Shown: positions 46,716 to 61,840 of the stretch, piece by piece | Numbering within the stretch: position 1 is the stretch's first letter | How the letters are laid out: each line of letters opens with the position of its first letter | From: Hyaloscypha bicolor E | Taxonomy: Eukaryota > Ascomycota > Leotiomycetes > Helotiales > Hyaloscyphaceae | Assembly (NCBI RefSeq): GCF_002865645.1 | Contig: NW_020194512.1 | Coordinates: 3,203,183-3,267,182 of the forward strand | Direction of reading: 5' to 3' | Length of the DNA stretch: 64,000 bases | Made by a program: the position numbers and the translations under genes | The notes under the pieces: generated by a model | Database searches by the model: none | Told to the model about the DNA's origin: nothing | The model's input: the letters and a program-made list of their open reading frames with translations, nothing else

Positions 46716-47772
46716 ATATTCTATATCTTATATCTCGTTACTTATATCTCATTATCTATATCCCGTTATCTCCGAGTTCTATAACTAAGTATATAACTTC
46801 TAAAGTAATAACTATACTAATATTAGAACTTTTCTAAAAAATGCAAAAAATAGTATTTCTCTCTAATTATATACTAATTTCCTAATTCGGCCTAGTACTA
46901 AACTTCTCAATTACTTTATATATTTATATATATTTTTCTATTTTATATTTTTATTTTATATTTCTATTTTATATATTTATTTTTTTATCTAATATATTTT
47001 TATTTATATTTAATTTATTATTTTATATCTAATTATATTATATTTATATTAATTAGATACTTGAAAGTATTTAATAGTTTTAATTTTATTATAAATTCGG
47101 CCGAATTCAATTCTCTTTTAATTTAATTAATTTCTATAATCTTTTAATATTTATATATCTAATAAAAATATATTATATTAATTATTAAATATTTCTTTTA
47201 AGTAATATCTAATTTAATAAAGTATTTATATAATAACTTCGAATTTATATAAATAATTAGTAATAATTCTAAATATTTTAAAAGTACTTTAAAGCTCGAA
47301 ATAATAATTATTTAAAAAGAAATATTATTATTAATAATAAAGTTTAATAATTTCTTAAAATAATTAATAATAAAACTATTTTCTTTTTAACTTAATTATT
47401 TATTAAAAAGCTTATTTATAATTAATTAAAAGACTTAAAAAACAAAGCTTTACTTTTATTTAATAATTAATTAATTTAGTTATATATTTTTAAAATATTA
47501 ATTAATATAAATTTATTAAAATTAAAATTATTAATTTATAAATAATCTTATATTAAATATTTAATAATATATATATAAGTCTCTTTTAAATTCTTTTAAA
47601 ATAAATTTAAAGTATTTTTTAAATATTTTTTTTAGAAAAAAAAAGGGGTTTTATTAAAAGATTTTAATATAAAATTAAAATAATTTTAATTTATATTAAG
47701 TTTAATTAAAAATTATTAAGATATTTTCTAATATATTAAATAAATAAAATAAAATAAAGTTATGAATTTTAT

Positions 47773-48073
47773 TATAATATATATAAGATTATATATAACT
47801 TAAAGATATATAATAAATCTCGAATATTATAGATATTAATTAGGGAAATTAATAGCCCTTTAATATTATAATTATATTACTATTTATATTATAGGCTTTA
47901 GGCTTATAAATTACTAAATATATATATATATTATTAAAAGCTTTTATTTAAAATAGACTTTTTTAAACCTTATAAAAGAAATAATAATTAGTTCTATACT
48001 AAATTTAATATTATAGTTTTATAATTTACTAATTTATTCTATTATTTTATTATTTACTAATAAATATCTTATA
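47773..48073 (+). repeat. Gypsy 5' LTR
   Basis: 301 bp starting TATAATATATATAAG and ending ATATCTTATA; the ends are explained as TG and CA after transitions. Similar to 55396-55709 and 17310-17590. Confidence 0.75.
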
Positions 48074-50842
48074 AGCTAATCTTTTTATTCTTAAAGAAGA
48101 TAATTTAATAAGTAATTATATTTCGAAATCTATAGAATATATAACTTTTTATTAAAGCTATTTTTATAGAAAAAGTTAATTAAATTAACTCTAATATAAG
48201 TAATAATAAAGGCTTATCTAATACCTTTAATAAGGCTCCTTAAAAGCCTCTAAAAGCTAGTAATAATAACGAAAATAATTCTAGTAATAATTAAAATACC
48301 GAGATTAATACTTAAGTTACTATTATCTAAATTATAAAATAGAGCTTATATATTAAAGTTAAAATACTTTAATAAAAGCAAGAATTAGTAAATATACTTA
48401 ATTAATATATTCTATAATTAAAATAATATAAGAATACTTTTCGAAATATTTTATAATTTACTATATTTTATAAAAACCTTTTTATAAGTTTATTTTATCT
48501 TTTTTAATAATTTTTATTAAAGAACTTTCTGAAATAAAATTTGAATTTATTTTCTTTTCTAATATAATAAGTTTTAAAAGTAATTTTAATACTATTTATT
48601 AGAAGCTATTATATAATATTCTAAAAATATATTTGAATTAAAAAAGCTTTTTAAGATTCGAATATTTAATTTATATTATAGAAAGTTCTTTAAGAAATAG
48701 AAATATTTGCATTTTTTTTAAAAGGCAGTTTTTAAAATCTAATTTTAAACTTATAATAGATATTTTTCTAAAATTAATTTTATTATAAATACTTTTAGAA
48801 ATAAATCTTATAATATTTAAAAGACTCTAATAAAATAAAGCCTATTATTATATAAGATTTATTAGAAGTAATTTAAGGCCTATTTAGCTAATATATTTCA
48901 AGTATTTTAAATTTATTAGTAAAATGCCTTTAAGGAACTTCAAGATCTTTATTAAAAAAAATAAAAAAATAATTACTAAATTATATATTCGAAAAATTAG
49001 TCTCGAAATTAACTAGAAGTTATATCCTAAAAGAAATCGAATCCGAACTTTTAATATTACTTTATCTAATTATAAGATTTATTAGATATTTATATTTGTT
49101 TCTTTTAGAAAATAAAATAATATCTATTTTTAAATAGTTTAAAATAGCTTAGAAAGCAAAATATATTACTTATTCTAAATTAAAGAAAATAAAAATTCTA
49201 GTAAAAGTAATTCTATTTCTAAGAATTCTAACTTAGTAAATTCTAATTTATAAAGCTATTAAAAAAAATAAAAAAAAATATCTAAAATTATATAAGAAAT
49301 CTTTAAATAATTCTTTAGCTTCTTTTAGGTTCTACTAAAATTCTGGTTTTATTTTAAATATAGTTTATTAGATTTATAATTAGAAAGAATACTTTTTAGA
49401 AAATATAAAATATTTCAAATATAATAAATAAGCTTAATAGAATTTTAATAAAGCTAAAACTATAAAAAGTTAAAGTATTTATAAAAAAAGATTAATATTA
49501 TTATTATAGAAGAGTATTTTAGAAGAGATTTTTCTAAAAAATAAAGAAAAGAAAAAGCCAAATTTTAAATATTAATAATTTTAGCTATAATAAAGAAAAT
49601 ATATTATTTTATATAATTATTTAAATATAATTAATATAATTAGAAATAAATATTTTAAAATTATATAATAAATTTAATAATATTAAATTAGATTATTATT
49701 TTCTTAATAATAATTAGATTTAAAATCGTGACTTTATTATTTTAACTAAATATAATTAAGAATTTATAATCTTTTATAGAAATAGATTTAAAAGTTATTA
49801 AACTTATAATTTTAAGATATTTATTATAAATAATTATAATAAGATATATTCTTTTAAATTCTAGTTCTATAAATATAAGAATATTAGCTCTTATAATCTT
49901 ATTTTTAATATAGAATCTTATAAAATAATTCTTATATAATATATAGATTATATTAAGAAATAATAAATATATATATTTATATAATCTAATAATATTAAAA
50001 TTCTAATATTAAAAGAGTTTAATAAAAAGTTTAATTTATATTTTAAGCTAATATTTTAAATCTTATTTTTAATATAATAAATTAATATTTTCCGAAAAGA
50101 AGCTTTAGAAATATTTATATATTTCCGGAATAATAAATATAAAAATTTCTTAAAGATTTTTAACTTTAATAAAGGTTTAGAATTTTCTAATCTTAATAAT
50201 ATTAAATACTCTATTAATATAAATAGTATAGTCTTATATAGACCTTTATATAATCTATTAGAAATCTAACTAGAAGCATTATATTTGTATTTATAAAATA
50301 TATTTTATAAATATTAAATAAAAGCCTTATAAAAGCCTTATAAAAGTATTTATTCTTTTTATTTCTAAAAAAAAATAAAAGGCTATATCTTTATATTAAT
50401 TATTATAAACTTAATTAAATTATAATTAAGAATTAGTATTTGCTTTTTCTTATTAATAAAACTTTTAATTAGTTTTAAAAAACCAAAATCTTTATAAAAT
50501 TAGATTTTAAAAATATATATTATTAAATAAGAATTTATAAAAAATATAAATAGAAAACGGGTTTTAGAACTTATTATAGCTATTTTAAATATCTTATACT
50601 GTCTTTTAGGCTAGCTAATATATTAGCTATATTTCAAATATATATTAATATTATATTTATAAAACTTTTAAATTATTTTATAATTATTTATTTTCGAATT
50701 AAAAATAAATACTATAATTATATTTATTAGATATTTATTAGGCTATATAAAAATAACCTGTTTTATAAATTTAGTAAATATAAATTTAATATTAAGAAAA
50801 TTGAATTCTTAGACTTTTTTATTAAAATAGAAAATATTTGAA

Positions 50843-51328
50843 CTATTTATGCCCGTTTATTAATACGACCAGTTTAGAAATCGGAGCTAAATAAGAGGCC
50901 TAATTTTAAAACAATATATAACTTTCTAATAAAAGGTAAAGACTAAATTCTATTTAAATAAAAGACATTAATACTTATAAGAAACTTAGATAAATGTTAT
51001 TTAGATTAAATTCTATTAAAGATAAAAAGATTTATATAATTATATATTTTAAAAAACTATTTTATAATAAAAATTATATATAGTTCTAATAAGAGGCTTT
51101 AGTTAAAATTACTTAAATAATATTACTAACTAAATTATTTTTAATAGATTCTACTAATAGAATTTTATTAATTTATTAATTTGAAAATATTATAATATTT
51201 TCAAAATTCGCTTATATCTAATCTCGGATTTATAAACTAGAGTTTACTTAAGTAGGTAACTAAGTAATCAGGCTTCTTATTTAGCCCCGATTCCCAAACC
51301 GCTTGTATTAATAAACAGGTATAAATAG
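50843..51328. mobile_element. RIP-mutated copy of the 63-bp-TIR element
   Basis: 486 bp, colinear with 30252-30756. The GC-rich inverted ends are mutated by transitions (CTGTTCACGCCCG has become CTATTTATGCCCG), while the AT-rich interior is close to identical. It lies inside the Gypsy RT region and splits it just after the KIEFLDF remnant, so it inserted into an existing Gypsy copy. Confidence 0.85.
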
Positions 51329-54300
51329 AACGGATTTTAAATAAGTTTATAGTATTATTAAATAGCTAGAATTAAAGTTATTTTATAATATTTAAGTATT
51401 TCTTGAATTTACTAATTTTTAAAAGAAATAAAAAAGAGCCAGAAATCCGGTTTTTTTATATAAATAAATAAAATAACTAAAAGCTTTTACTATAATATTT
51501 ATTCTAGTCTATTTTAATTCTTTTAAGAAGATTTATATTAAAACTAATATATTAAAATTCGTAATTACTAATATTATTTTATAATAGATTAATTTTAGTA
51601 ATAGCCTAAAGAAATACTAGTATCTAATAATATTCTAATTCCGAAAACTTTTTAAAGCTAAATATAACTATAATATTTATAATAAAAAGCTACTTATAAT
51701 TATTAAAGCTTTAAATATTAATAGTATTATTTTAAAAGGTCTAGATTTATAATTGAAGTTATTATAAACTATAATAATTTCTAATATTTTATAGAAATAA
51801 AGAATTTAGAAAACTATTAAATATATTAGATAATATATTTTATAATATATAATTTTAACATTATTTATTATAAAACTGCCTTAAGTATAAAAAAGATTCT
51901 ATTAATATAACTTGGTTTTTAATTTTTTGAAATAAATTAAATAAAGCTTTTATAATTATAATTTAGAGATTTTTATAAATATCTAAAAAGTTCTCTTTTC
52001 AGAATAAGTATTATTTAATACTTATTATATTTATAATAGCTAAAAAGAAATATCTATTATAAAACAAATAAATAAATAATTTTATAAATTTCTTAATTAT
52101 AGAATTAGTTAAGAAATAAAATATAGGAAAATACTTTAAAGGCTTTATTATTATAGCTAAAATAATAGAGGTATTTATAATTATATTATTTAATAGAACT
52201 AAAGATTTCTTAGTTTTTCGAGTTTTTAAATTAGATAATTATAAATATATATAATTATTAAAAGAACTATAATACTAGCCTCTTTATCTAAATTATTTCT
52301 AGATATTATTTAGTTAGTTTAAAGAAATAATTCTTAATATTAGAATATTTTAAAATAGAAGCTTAATAAAAGAAATACTAAAAGAAAAGAAATCTAGAGA
52401 AATAATTCGGGTTTATTTAAATACTATTTAAGAATTATTATATTTAATAATCTTATTTTATATTAAAAAGTTATAAAGCTTTATTATAATAATTTAATAG
52501 TCGAATACTATAAAATAAAAAGATTCTTAAATTTCTTAAAAGATTCTAATATTAGAAGAATAAAAAAAAGAATATTTATAAATATTATTAAAAATATAAT
52601 ATTTACTAAAAAGTTAAAGCTAAAAGTATTTATTATATAGTTTATTTAATAGTTTATTATAGCTTGAAAGATTTTGAAATAATATCTATTATTATATAAG
52701 AATTTAATAAAAGATTCTAATTTTAATATAATTCTTATAATTATTAACTAGTATTTTAAAATAATTAATTCTTTAGAGTTTACTAAGATTATATAGAATT
52801 TTTTTTTAATCTTTAGCTTCTCTAATAGAATTATTTCTAATTAAGAAATAGTTTTTACTAGCTAGTTCTAGTTTGCTTTTTATTTCTATTTAATATATAA
52901 ATAGTATTTAAATATATCTTATTATTCTTAAATAAATAATTAAATAAAAAAGTAAAACTAGATCCTGAAATATTATCTAAGATATTATTATAATACTTAA
53001 AAAAAATAACTAGTTTAAATTATTTTTTATAGAATTTATATATAATAATTTAAAATTTAAAATTTTATAAAATATATCTTTTTATATATATTATAGATAT
53101 TACTTTTAACTTTTATAAAATTTTAAGAATAGAATTATAGAAAAGATATTAGCTATATATAAAAGACTAGAAATCTTTAAAATAAAATAAAGAAAGCTTA
53201 AAAATTTATAATATTATATATAAAATAATTAGAAAATCTATTATAATAGATACTAATTAGCTAATTAATATTATTAATAAGAAATACTAAATTTAAAATA
53301 GAAAAGCCTAAGCTAAAATTTATAGATTTATTTAAAATTCTTAAATATATTAGTAATTTAATATATAATTATTTATATTTAACTTTTCATATTTCTCTTT
53401 TTAAAAAATATATAATAAAAAAAATTAAAAGCTATATTTATATTTCTTTAAAGAATTTCCGGAATTAATAAATAATAATAAAAAATAGAAATAAAAAATA
53501 GAAGCTATTATTAATTATTAATAAAATAGTAAAAGTAAGAAATAATAATATTTAATTAAATAGAAAGCCTAGTCTATAAATTATAATATCTAGTTATTTG
53601 CTTTTCTTAATTTTAAAATTTCAAGAAACTTCTAAAATTATATAATTAAAACTATAGCTTAAAATTTAAAATTACTTTTTAATAATTTCTTAAAATTAAT
53701 AAGAATTCTTAACTATTAAAAAAAAGGCTATTTAAATAAAAGAGAAAATCTAAATAGCCGAGAAAAGGCCTAAAATAATAATAAAAATATTCTTTTTCTA
53801 GAATTTTTTTATTTATAAAAGTTTTCTAGAATTTTATTAAAGCTTATAAAAATTATATTTAAATTATTAAAAAAAGAGTTAGAATTAAGAAAAATTTATT
53901 ATAAATAAACTAGCTATAAGTATTTTAAATAAATAGATTCTAATTTCTAAAATAAAAATACTAAATACTAGTTCTATTTAAAATTTAGTAAAAAATTAAG
54001 TAATATTTTCCGAAATTTACTTATTTTTTAATAGAATATAATTATATTATAATAATATTAGTATTAAGAATATTAAAAGAAATAAATAAAGAACTTATAA
54101 TAGTTATATATATTTTATAAAAGGCCTGAATTTCTAAAATTAAATTTTAAATAGCTATAAATATTATATTATTAGTATTTGAAATACTACTACTAAATTA
54201 TATAAAAATCTCGATAATAATTTTAGTAATAAGCTTAATATTTTAAAAATAGATTTTATAATATTTCTTTAAAGAATTAATAAATATTTAAATATATTAG

Positions 54301-55395
54301 AAAAAACTTATCTTTAGAATACTAATTTAAATAGTATCCTTATTAGCTTTATTAAAACAGAAAACAGAATTCCGAAACTTAATAAACTTCTTTTAATTTT
54401 TAAAACTCTAATTAATAGACTTATTCTTAATAATATAATATTATTTAAAATATACTTTAAAAAATTTCTTAAAAGTTATAATAGTTTTTTTTTTAAAACT
54501 AATAAGTTTTTAATAAATAGTAAGAAATCTGAAATTATATTAGTTTTAATAAATATTAAAGCTAAAGAACTTACTAAATATAAGATTTAAAACTCTTATT
54601 ATAATAATTATAGTTTTTTTTAATTAGATATTATAATATATAAAATAAAAGAATTAATAAGCAAATACTTAAAATATTTCAAATATTTACTAATAATAGA
54701 AAAGAAGGCTATAAGATTATTTTTATCTTTATAGTTATAAGAATAAATAGTAAAGTCAGATATTATAGAATTAATTAAAAATAATTAAAGAAGACTTAAA
54801 AAAAAGTAAAAAAAGAAGCTAGAAAATAATAATAATAAAAAGTTATTATAGATATAGTTATTAAAAAGAAAGAGAATATATAATAATATAAAAAGATTCT
54901 TTTATAATAATAAAAAACTATTCGAATTAATTATTAGTTTTTATACTAGTTCTAATTAGAAAGTAATATAACTAATTAATATATATTTCTAGAAGCTTAT
55001 AAATAGTCTCTAAAATCTTAGAAATATTTATATAAGTTTCTTATATAAATATTTTATTAAATTCTTTCTATAAAGCTATTTAGATTATTTTAATATAAGA
55101 TCTAATAAATAGTATTAATTTTATAGAATAATACTTTAATACTTTAGATTAAGCTAATTAAAATACTTAGTTTCTAAACGAAATTATAATTACTAGCTAG
55201 CTCTTATATTTGAGATATTATTAGTATTTCTTTTTACTTATTTAGTTCTAATCTAATTAGATAATTTTTATATTTATTATTTAAATTATATTAGTAAAAC
55301 TATTTTTTAAAATATTAGAAGTTTATATTAATTAAATATTTTACTAGAATAAATTAATAGATCTTAGAAATAAGATTCTAGAAAAGAGATATAAT

Positions 55396-55709
55396 TATAA
55401 TATATATAAAGTTATATATAATCTAAGAATATATAATAAATCTCGAATATTACAGGTATTAATTAGAGAAATTAATAGCTTTTAATAGTCTTTTAATAGC
55501 CTTTTAATATTATATTACTATTTATATTATAGGTTTTAGACTTATAAATTACTAAATATATATATATTATTAGAAGTTTCTATTTAGAAAAAGCTCTTTT
55601 AAATTTTATAAAAGAAATAGAAATTAATTTTATATTAAATTTAATATTATAGTTTTATAACTTACTAATTTATTTTATTATTTTATTATTTACTAATAGA
55701 TATCTTATA
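55396..55709 (+). repeat. Gypsy 3' LTR
   Basis: 314 bp; partner of 47773-48073. It contains a small local expansion of a TTTAATAGTC-like phrase that accounts for its greater length. Confidence 0.75.
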
Positions 55710-57660
55710 TTTATTTATATTTCATTTAATTAATTAAAGTATTACTTATTATTATAAGTCTGGCTCTTATATAAAGAAAACTAGTAATTTAATTAATTAA
55801 AATTCTTTAAAAATAAAATAAAATAAAAATAAAAGAAATAAAAATATACTCTTTAAAATATTTAAGCTTTTTAAATAATATATAATTATTTTATTAATTT
55901 AAAAAGATATATTATATAATAAAAACCCTAAATTTTATTTTATAATCTAATATAAGCTTTTAATTAAATATATAAATCAGATCTCGATTTATTATATTAT
56001 TTTCTTTCTTATTTATAAATACTAGTTTTATAAATATAAATAAAACTTCTTTTTATTAAACTTCTAATACTATTATTTTTTAAAATATAAAATATAATTC
56101 CTATATTAAATAAATATAGTTCTTTTATTTTATAAATAGCTTTTTTAAAATCCCTTAATTATATCTTATATATTTCTTATTAAGAATTCGCTTAATTTTA
56201 TACTTGTCTTTATTTCTTACTAATTATAGTTATAATTATAAATTATTTTAGAATTAACTTAATAGTAAATTTATTATAGCTAGCTAAAAGAGTTTACTAT
56301 AAAATATATTATAAATTTCTAAAAAAATATTAAGCCGAAAATTATAGTTTCTTATAACTTTAATTATTATATATTTAATATATTTTATATTAAACTTTTT
56401 AATTAATATATTTATTTAAATATTCTAAAAATTAAACCAAATTTTGTTTTTAATTTTAAATTCCGAAATCTAATCTCTTATTCGATTTACTATTTTCTTT
56501 TAAAGTTATTAGGCTATTATTATTATAACTTATATATATTTTTATATATATAATATTATTTATTAATTAAATAAGTAATAATTCTTTGCTTTTTTTACTA
56601 ATTTTATTCTGGAATTATATTAACTTAATATATAATAAAAGGATTATTTAATTTAATTAGTTATAGTTTATAAAAATATAAAAAAAGTTCTAATTATTTG
56701 ATTCATTTTTCCTATAAACTTATATATTTTAAAATAATTAATAAATAATATTTAATAGCCTATAAATTCTTATTTATAGTATTTTTTTAAAGTGCTTTTT
56801 TTATTAGAAACTATTACTTTTAAAAGCTTATATTAGTAATAATAAATTTTTATAAACTATTTTATTATTATTTCTATTATAGTATTTATTATAGACTTAA
56901 TATTACTTTTTTTTTAAATAATATATAATAACTATTATATTAATATATTCTTTATTTAATAGAAGTTCTATTATAAAATTAATTAATATCTTTTATTAGA
57001 TTTAATTCGAAATAGAAAAAGACTTTAGTAATCTCTAATAATAGTTTCTATTAGTTTACTAATAATATAATATATTATTATATAATATATCTAAAACACT
57101 AGTATATTAAAGTTAATAAAATAATTAATATTTAAAAATAAGAATTATAGTATTATAGTATTAATATATAATTCCTAAATTTACTAAACCTTATATAAAT
57201 TAGCTACTAGTTAAGTTATACCTGTAATACAAACTTATATAACTAATTATATAATTGGGAAATTCGTAATATAGCTATTTTAATAATTTCTCTTATAAAT
57301 ATTATAGTTTTATATAAGCTAATATATTTATTTTAATATATTTAGCTAAAAGAATTATTATATAAAAAAAGTATTTATAATATTTTATTTTAAATAGCTA
57401 TATTAAATCGAGTTATAAGTTTATTAAATTAGCTTTATATAAAGCTTTTTTAAATTAAGAACTTATTTTATTATTTCCGAAAAAGAAAATATTTTAATTA
57501 AAATAATAAATATTTCTTTATTAATATCTTAATTTTTAAATTAAATAAAAATATTTATTTCTTTTCTTATATTATTTTAATTATAGTCTAATATAGCTTG
57601 TTTTTTTCTTAAATATTATACTAAAGCTTTCTTAATATATTTCAGGTATTATTTCTTACT

Positions 57661-57772
57661 TATTATTTAATATACTTATTATTTAATATACTTATTATTT
57701 AATATACTTATTATTTAATATACTTATTATTTAATATACTTATTATTTAATATACTTATTATTAATATAGTT
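57661..57772. repeat. 16-bp tandem array, about seven copies
   Basis: The unit TATTATTTAATATACT repeats about seven times, the last one imperfect. It is unrelated in sequence to the 16-bp array at 17874-18028 but has the same period. Confidence 0.85.
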
Positions 57773-59874
57773 CTTATTTTATTTTTAAAAAGCTTCTATT
57801 TTATTTTATTTATTTCTTTACTAATTTATAATTACAAATTAGGCCTTTATATTTTACTGCTTTTTAGGCTAGGTCTTTTTTTTTAATTTCGGGGTTCTAA
57901 ACTAAACTTAAGAAATTAAATAGATTTCTTTTTTTTATTTTTATTTTTACTTATATTAATATTATAAGAATTAAGTTTCTAGAAAAATTATTAAAGTTTT
58001 TCGGGTTTAATAATTATAATATTCTCGACTATTAATATTTATTTCCTTTTCTATTAAAAAGGTTTTATTTTTGTTTTAAAAATATATAAGATTTTAAACT
58101 TATATTATAAAAGAATTAAAAACTACTTTATTTATTATTTAGTAAATTTCTATATTATTATAAAATATTTTAGCTTTTAATAATTTATTCGAATTTCGAA
58201 CTAGTAAATATTTTTTAGCTTTATATTCTTTTTTTAAATAATAAATAATTATATTTTATAAAATTACTTTCTTTAAAAAGAGATATAGAATTATAGAATA
58301 TTCTTTTTATTAATTTATATAGAAATATTATATATATTTTATTTAGAGAAATTCGTTTCAATAATTATTTTCTGGTTATAATTAAATTATATTAATATTA
58401 AAGCCGAAATAAATATCTTTTTAAGCTTTTAAAAATAGCTTTTATTTTATATATTTATAAAAATATTTAATTTCTATATATAAAATTAAATAGTAATTAA
58501 ATAATTTCTAAAAATTCCCGAATAAAATATTAATAAAAATTAGTAAATTTTAGGAAGTTTTATATATCTTTTATTAATTTTAGGGCTTTTTAATTTAGAA
58601 TAGCTTTAATCTTTATTAATATTTAGCTATAAATTTATTTCTTAAAGTTATTAGAAAATCTTTTATATATATTTATAATACTTTTCTTTTAATACTAATA
58701 AATAAATTCTAATAATATTTATATAAGTAAAATAAAATTTATTTAGGAAATTTTTAAGAATTTAATTAATATATTTTCAAAATATATCCCAGATATTTAC
58801 TAAATTAAAAAAAATTACTAATTATTTATAATATTTATATTTTATATAAAAGACTATTTTTTATTTATTTCTTTTAGTAATATAAATTTTATAGAAAGCT
58901 ATTATAATATTAAGTTTTATAAAGTAATAAAAACAAATACTAGTTCTTTTTTATAAACTTATTTAAGCTTTAATACTTTATATTAAATTATAATTTCTTA
59001 TTAGATTTTTATATTACAAAAATGAAAATAATAATAATAGAATAATATATTTAAATAAATTCTTTATTTAATAATTTTATAAATATTTTTCGTAATATTA
59101 AAGATTTATTTCGAGACTTATTATATAATGAATTCTTTTTTATTAACTTCTTTTAATTCGATTTAATAATTAATTTTTTAGTCTTAAATAAATAATAACT
59201 TCTTTATTTTAATTAAATAAAATATTTTTTAAAAGCTCTTATATTATTTCAGAAGTTTTATATAAGAATTAATTCTCTTCTTTTGAATTAAAGCTCTTTA
59301 AATATTTATTAAATTAGCTAAAAAAAAAATTCTATATTTTTTTAATACTTTTTTTATTAAATAAAAGAATAAAGCTATTAAAGCTAATATATAGTTTATT
59401 ATCTATAGACTAAAAGTTAGTATTTTATTTATTTTATTTTATATTAAAGTTTCTAATTATAAAACAAATAGTTTTAATTTTATATTTTAAATTTATATAT
59501 TTTATAAATAAAGCTATTATATATTTAAAATTATATTTAAACCGAAAATTTTAAGAACTATATAAAGAAAAATATAAAGTTTATAATAGTAATTAATATT
59601 TATACTAAATACTATTACTTTTCTAATTATATCTAATATTATTTTATTAAAAACCTTTATTTATTTAGAAATAATTAATATATACTAGAGGTTATATTAA
59701 TTAGTAAAGCAAGAATTAATTACTTTATATAATATATATCTAGTATTAATAAAAGTTTATATAAAATACTTTTTATTAATTATTATTAATATAAAAATAT
59801 ATTAGTTTACTAGAAATATATAATACTATTATATAATTATAAAATATTATTTATATAAATTAGAAAAGTAATTA

Positions 59875-60770
59875 TTATTTAAAAATAGAAATTATAGTAT
59901 TATAATATTAATATATAATTTCTAAATCTATTAAGTCTAATAAAAACTAGCTACTAGTTAAATTATTTATATAATTATTACTTATTATCTATATTCTATT
60001 ATTTCTAGTTATTTTTATATTATATAATTATTAATAACTATAACTATACTAATATTAGAAGCTTTCTAAAAATACAAAAAATAGTACTTTTTTCTAATTA
60101 TATATAAATTTTCTAATTTGATCTAATATTAGATTTCCCAAATATTTAGGTATTTAAATATCTAGATATTCAGATATTTAATTTCCTAATTCGATCTAAT
60201 ACTAAATACTTAAATACTAGATATTTAAATATTAGATATTAAAGAAATCTTTATATATATTCTTTTATTTTATATATTTATTTTCTATTCTATTTATATT
60301 TAATTTATTTCTTTATATCTAATTATATAATATTTATATTAATAAGGTATTTAAAGATATTTAATAACTTTTAATTTTATTATAGAATTAGTAGAATTCA
60401 ATTCTTCTTTAATTTATTTAATTTCTATACTCTTTTATTATTTATATATCTAATAGAAATATATTATATTAATTATTAGATATTTCTTTTAAATAATATT
60501 TCTAATTTAATAATATTTCTAATTTAATAAAGCATTTATATAATAATTTTAAATTTCTATAAATAACTAATAATAGTTTTATTTCTAGTATTTTATTAAT
60601 TATAAATTTAATTAAAGTATTTATATTAAAACTATAAGTTATATTATAGAACTTCAAAACTAGAATACTTCTAATAATTCTTTTATATTTAATAAAAAAC
60701 TAGTAAATAATATTAATATATCTAGTTTTATTTATTAAAACTAGAATATATCTAATTTTAAAAAAATCTT
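59875..60770 (-). repeat. Copia-1 relic in minus orientation
   Basis: This begins with a partial LTR (59875-60075, reverse complement of the Copia-1 LTR) and continues colinearly into the reverse complement of the Copia-1 leader-side end, RNase H and part of RT (compare 23800-24440). It is more mutated than the copy at 18431-24691. Confidence 0.7.
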
Positions 60771-61554
60771 TACTATTTATAAATAAAGTATTTATAAAAA
60801 TAACTAAATATAAAGACTTTTTATTAGCTTTATAAATCTTAATTCTTTAGTAATATTCTTAATTTACTATTAAATATAGTTATTAAATACTTTTATATTA
60901 GTTTCTAAGAATTTAATATTTTAAATAGTAATTAATAGATTATATAAAGCTTCTAGTTAATAAACTAATATAATATATACTTTTCTAGTATATTAAATAA
61001 TATATTAGCTCTTAATAAAAAGATTTTAATATATAGTACTTTTATTATTTATAGTACTAGTATTATTTATAGAAATAGTTTAAAGGTTTTTATATAAATA
61101 TTTCTATATAAAAGTAATTCTAGTAATATTTATATAAATAATACCTTTATTAAATTTGAGATTATAATTAAAAATAAGGAATTTATATTTTTTAGTTAAG
61201 AATTTAGTTTCTTAAAGCTTTAGTTATTTTATTTTTGTAAAATTATTAGTTTAAAGATTAATAATTCCGAAAAATTACTTATTATAAAAGAAGAAAAAGT
61301 TATAAATTAACTATTTTATAAAAAGCTTATTAATATAATAGAAATAATAAGTTTTAAACTAATAGTATATAGTTTCTAATATATTATATAATAGTTTTAT
61401 AATTTTCAGAATAAAATTATTCTTTAAATTTAGCTTTCTAGTAAGCTTATAAAATAGATTAATATAGAAATTATAATTAAATAAATTATTAATTAAATAT
61501 AAGTTTATAAAATATTATATAAATATAATTCTATAGTATTTATTATTATAATAA

Positions 61555-61840
61555 TAATATTATAATTTCTAGATATCTGGTATTTGAAATATTTAATTAA
61601 ATACTAGATACTTTTTAGATATATATAATATAATTATTTTACTAGAGAACTATACTTGAAATATATTAGAGATATTTAGAAAGCTAAGCTTCTTTAAAAC
61701 TAGTATACTATAGGATATATATATTCTTTTATAGCTTCTAATATTCTAGTTTTCTCTTTTTTAGCTTTAAATTATTTTTATAAAAGACTTTTTATTTTAT
61801 TTTTCAAGCCCTAAATATTATATCTATAATAATATTTAAA
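61555..61840. repeat. Dispersed repeat, copy 2
   Basis: The counterpart of 28440-28760, in the same orientation. The two copies share order and many 10-15-base blocks. The family is not identified. Confidence 0.6.

Larger units (their letters stand above)
44744..47290 (-). repeat. Copia-1 3'-end relic, split by an insertion
   Basis: 44744-44871 and 46721-46850 together match the reverse complement of the Copia-1 LTR (minus its first 75 or so bases). 46850-47290 continues into the reverse complement of the Copia-1 RNase H region (compare 24000-24440). The two LTR halves are separated exactly by the LTR element at 44872-46715, so that insertion is the younger event. Confidence 0.75.
47773..55709 (+). 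mobile_element. Gypsy-type LTR retrotransposon, heavily mutated
   Basis: 7.9 kb with LTRs of 301 and 314 bp and matching 5-bp flanks TTTAT (47768-47772 and 55710-55714); in such AT-rich DNA the match is weaker evidence than usual. The plus strand carries a Ty3/Gypsy RT remnant near 50590-50830, where the conserved order of the LANA-type phrase, ATFQ-like phrase and KIEFLDF is still readable. A purine-rich tract (GAAAAGAGAT) precedes the 3' LTR. Without the inserted TIR element it would be about 7.45 kb, a normal Gypsy length. GC content is extremely low. Confidence 0.8.
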
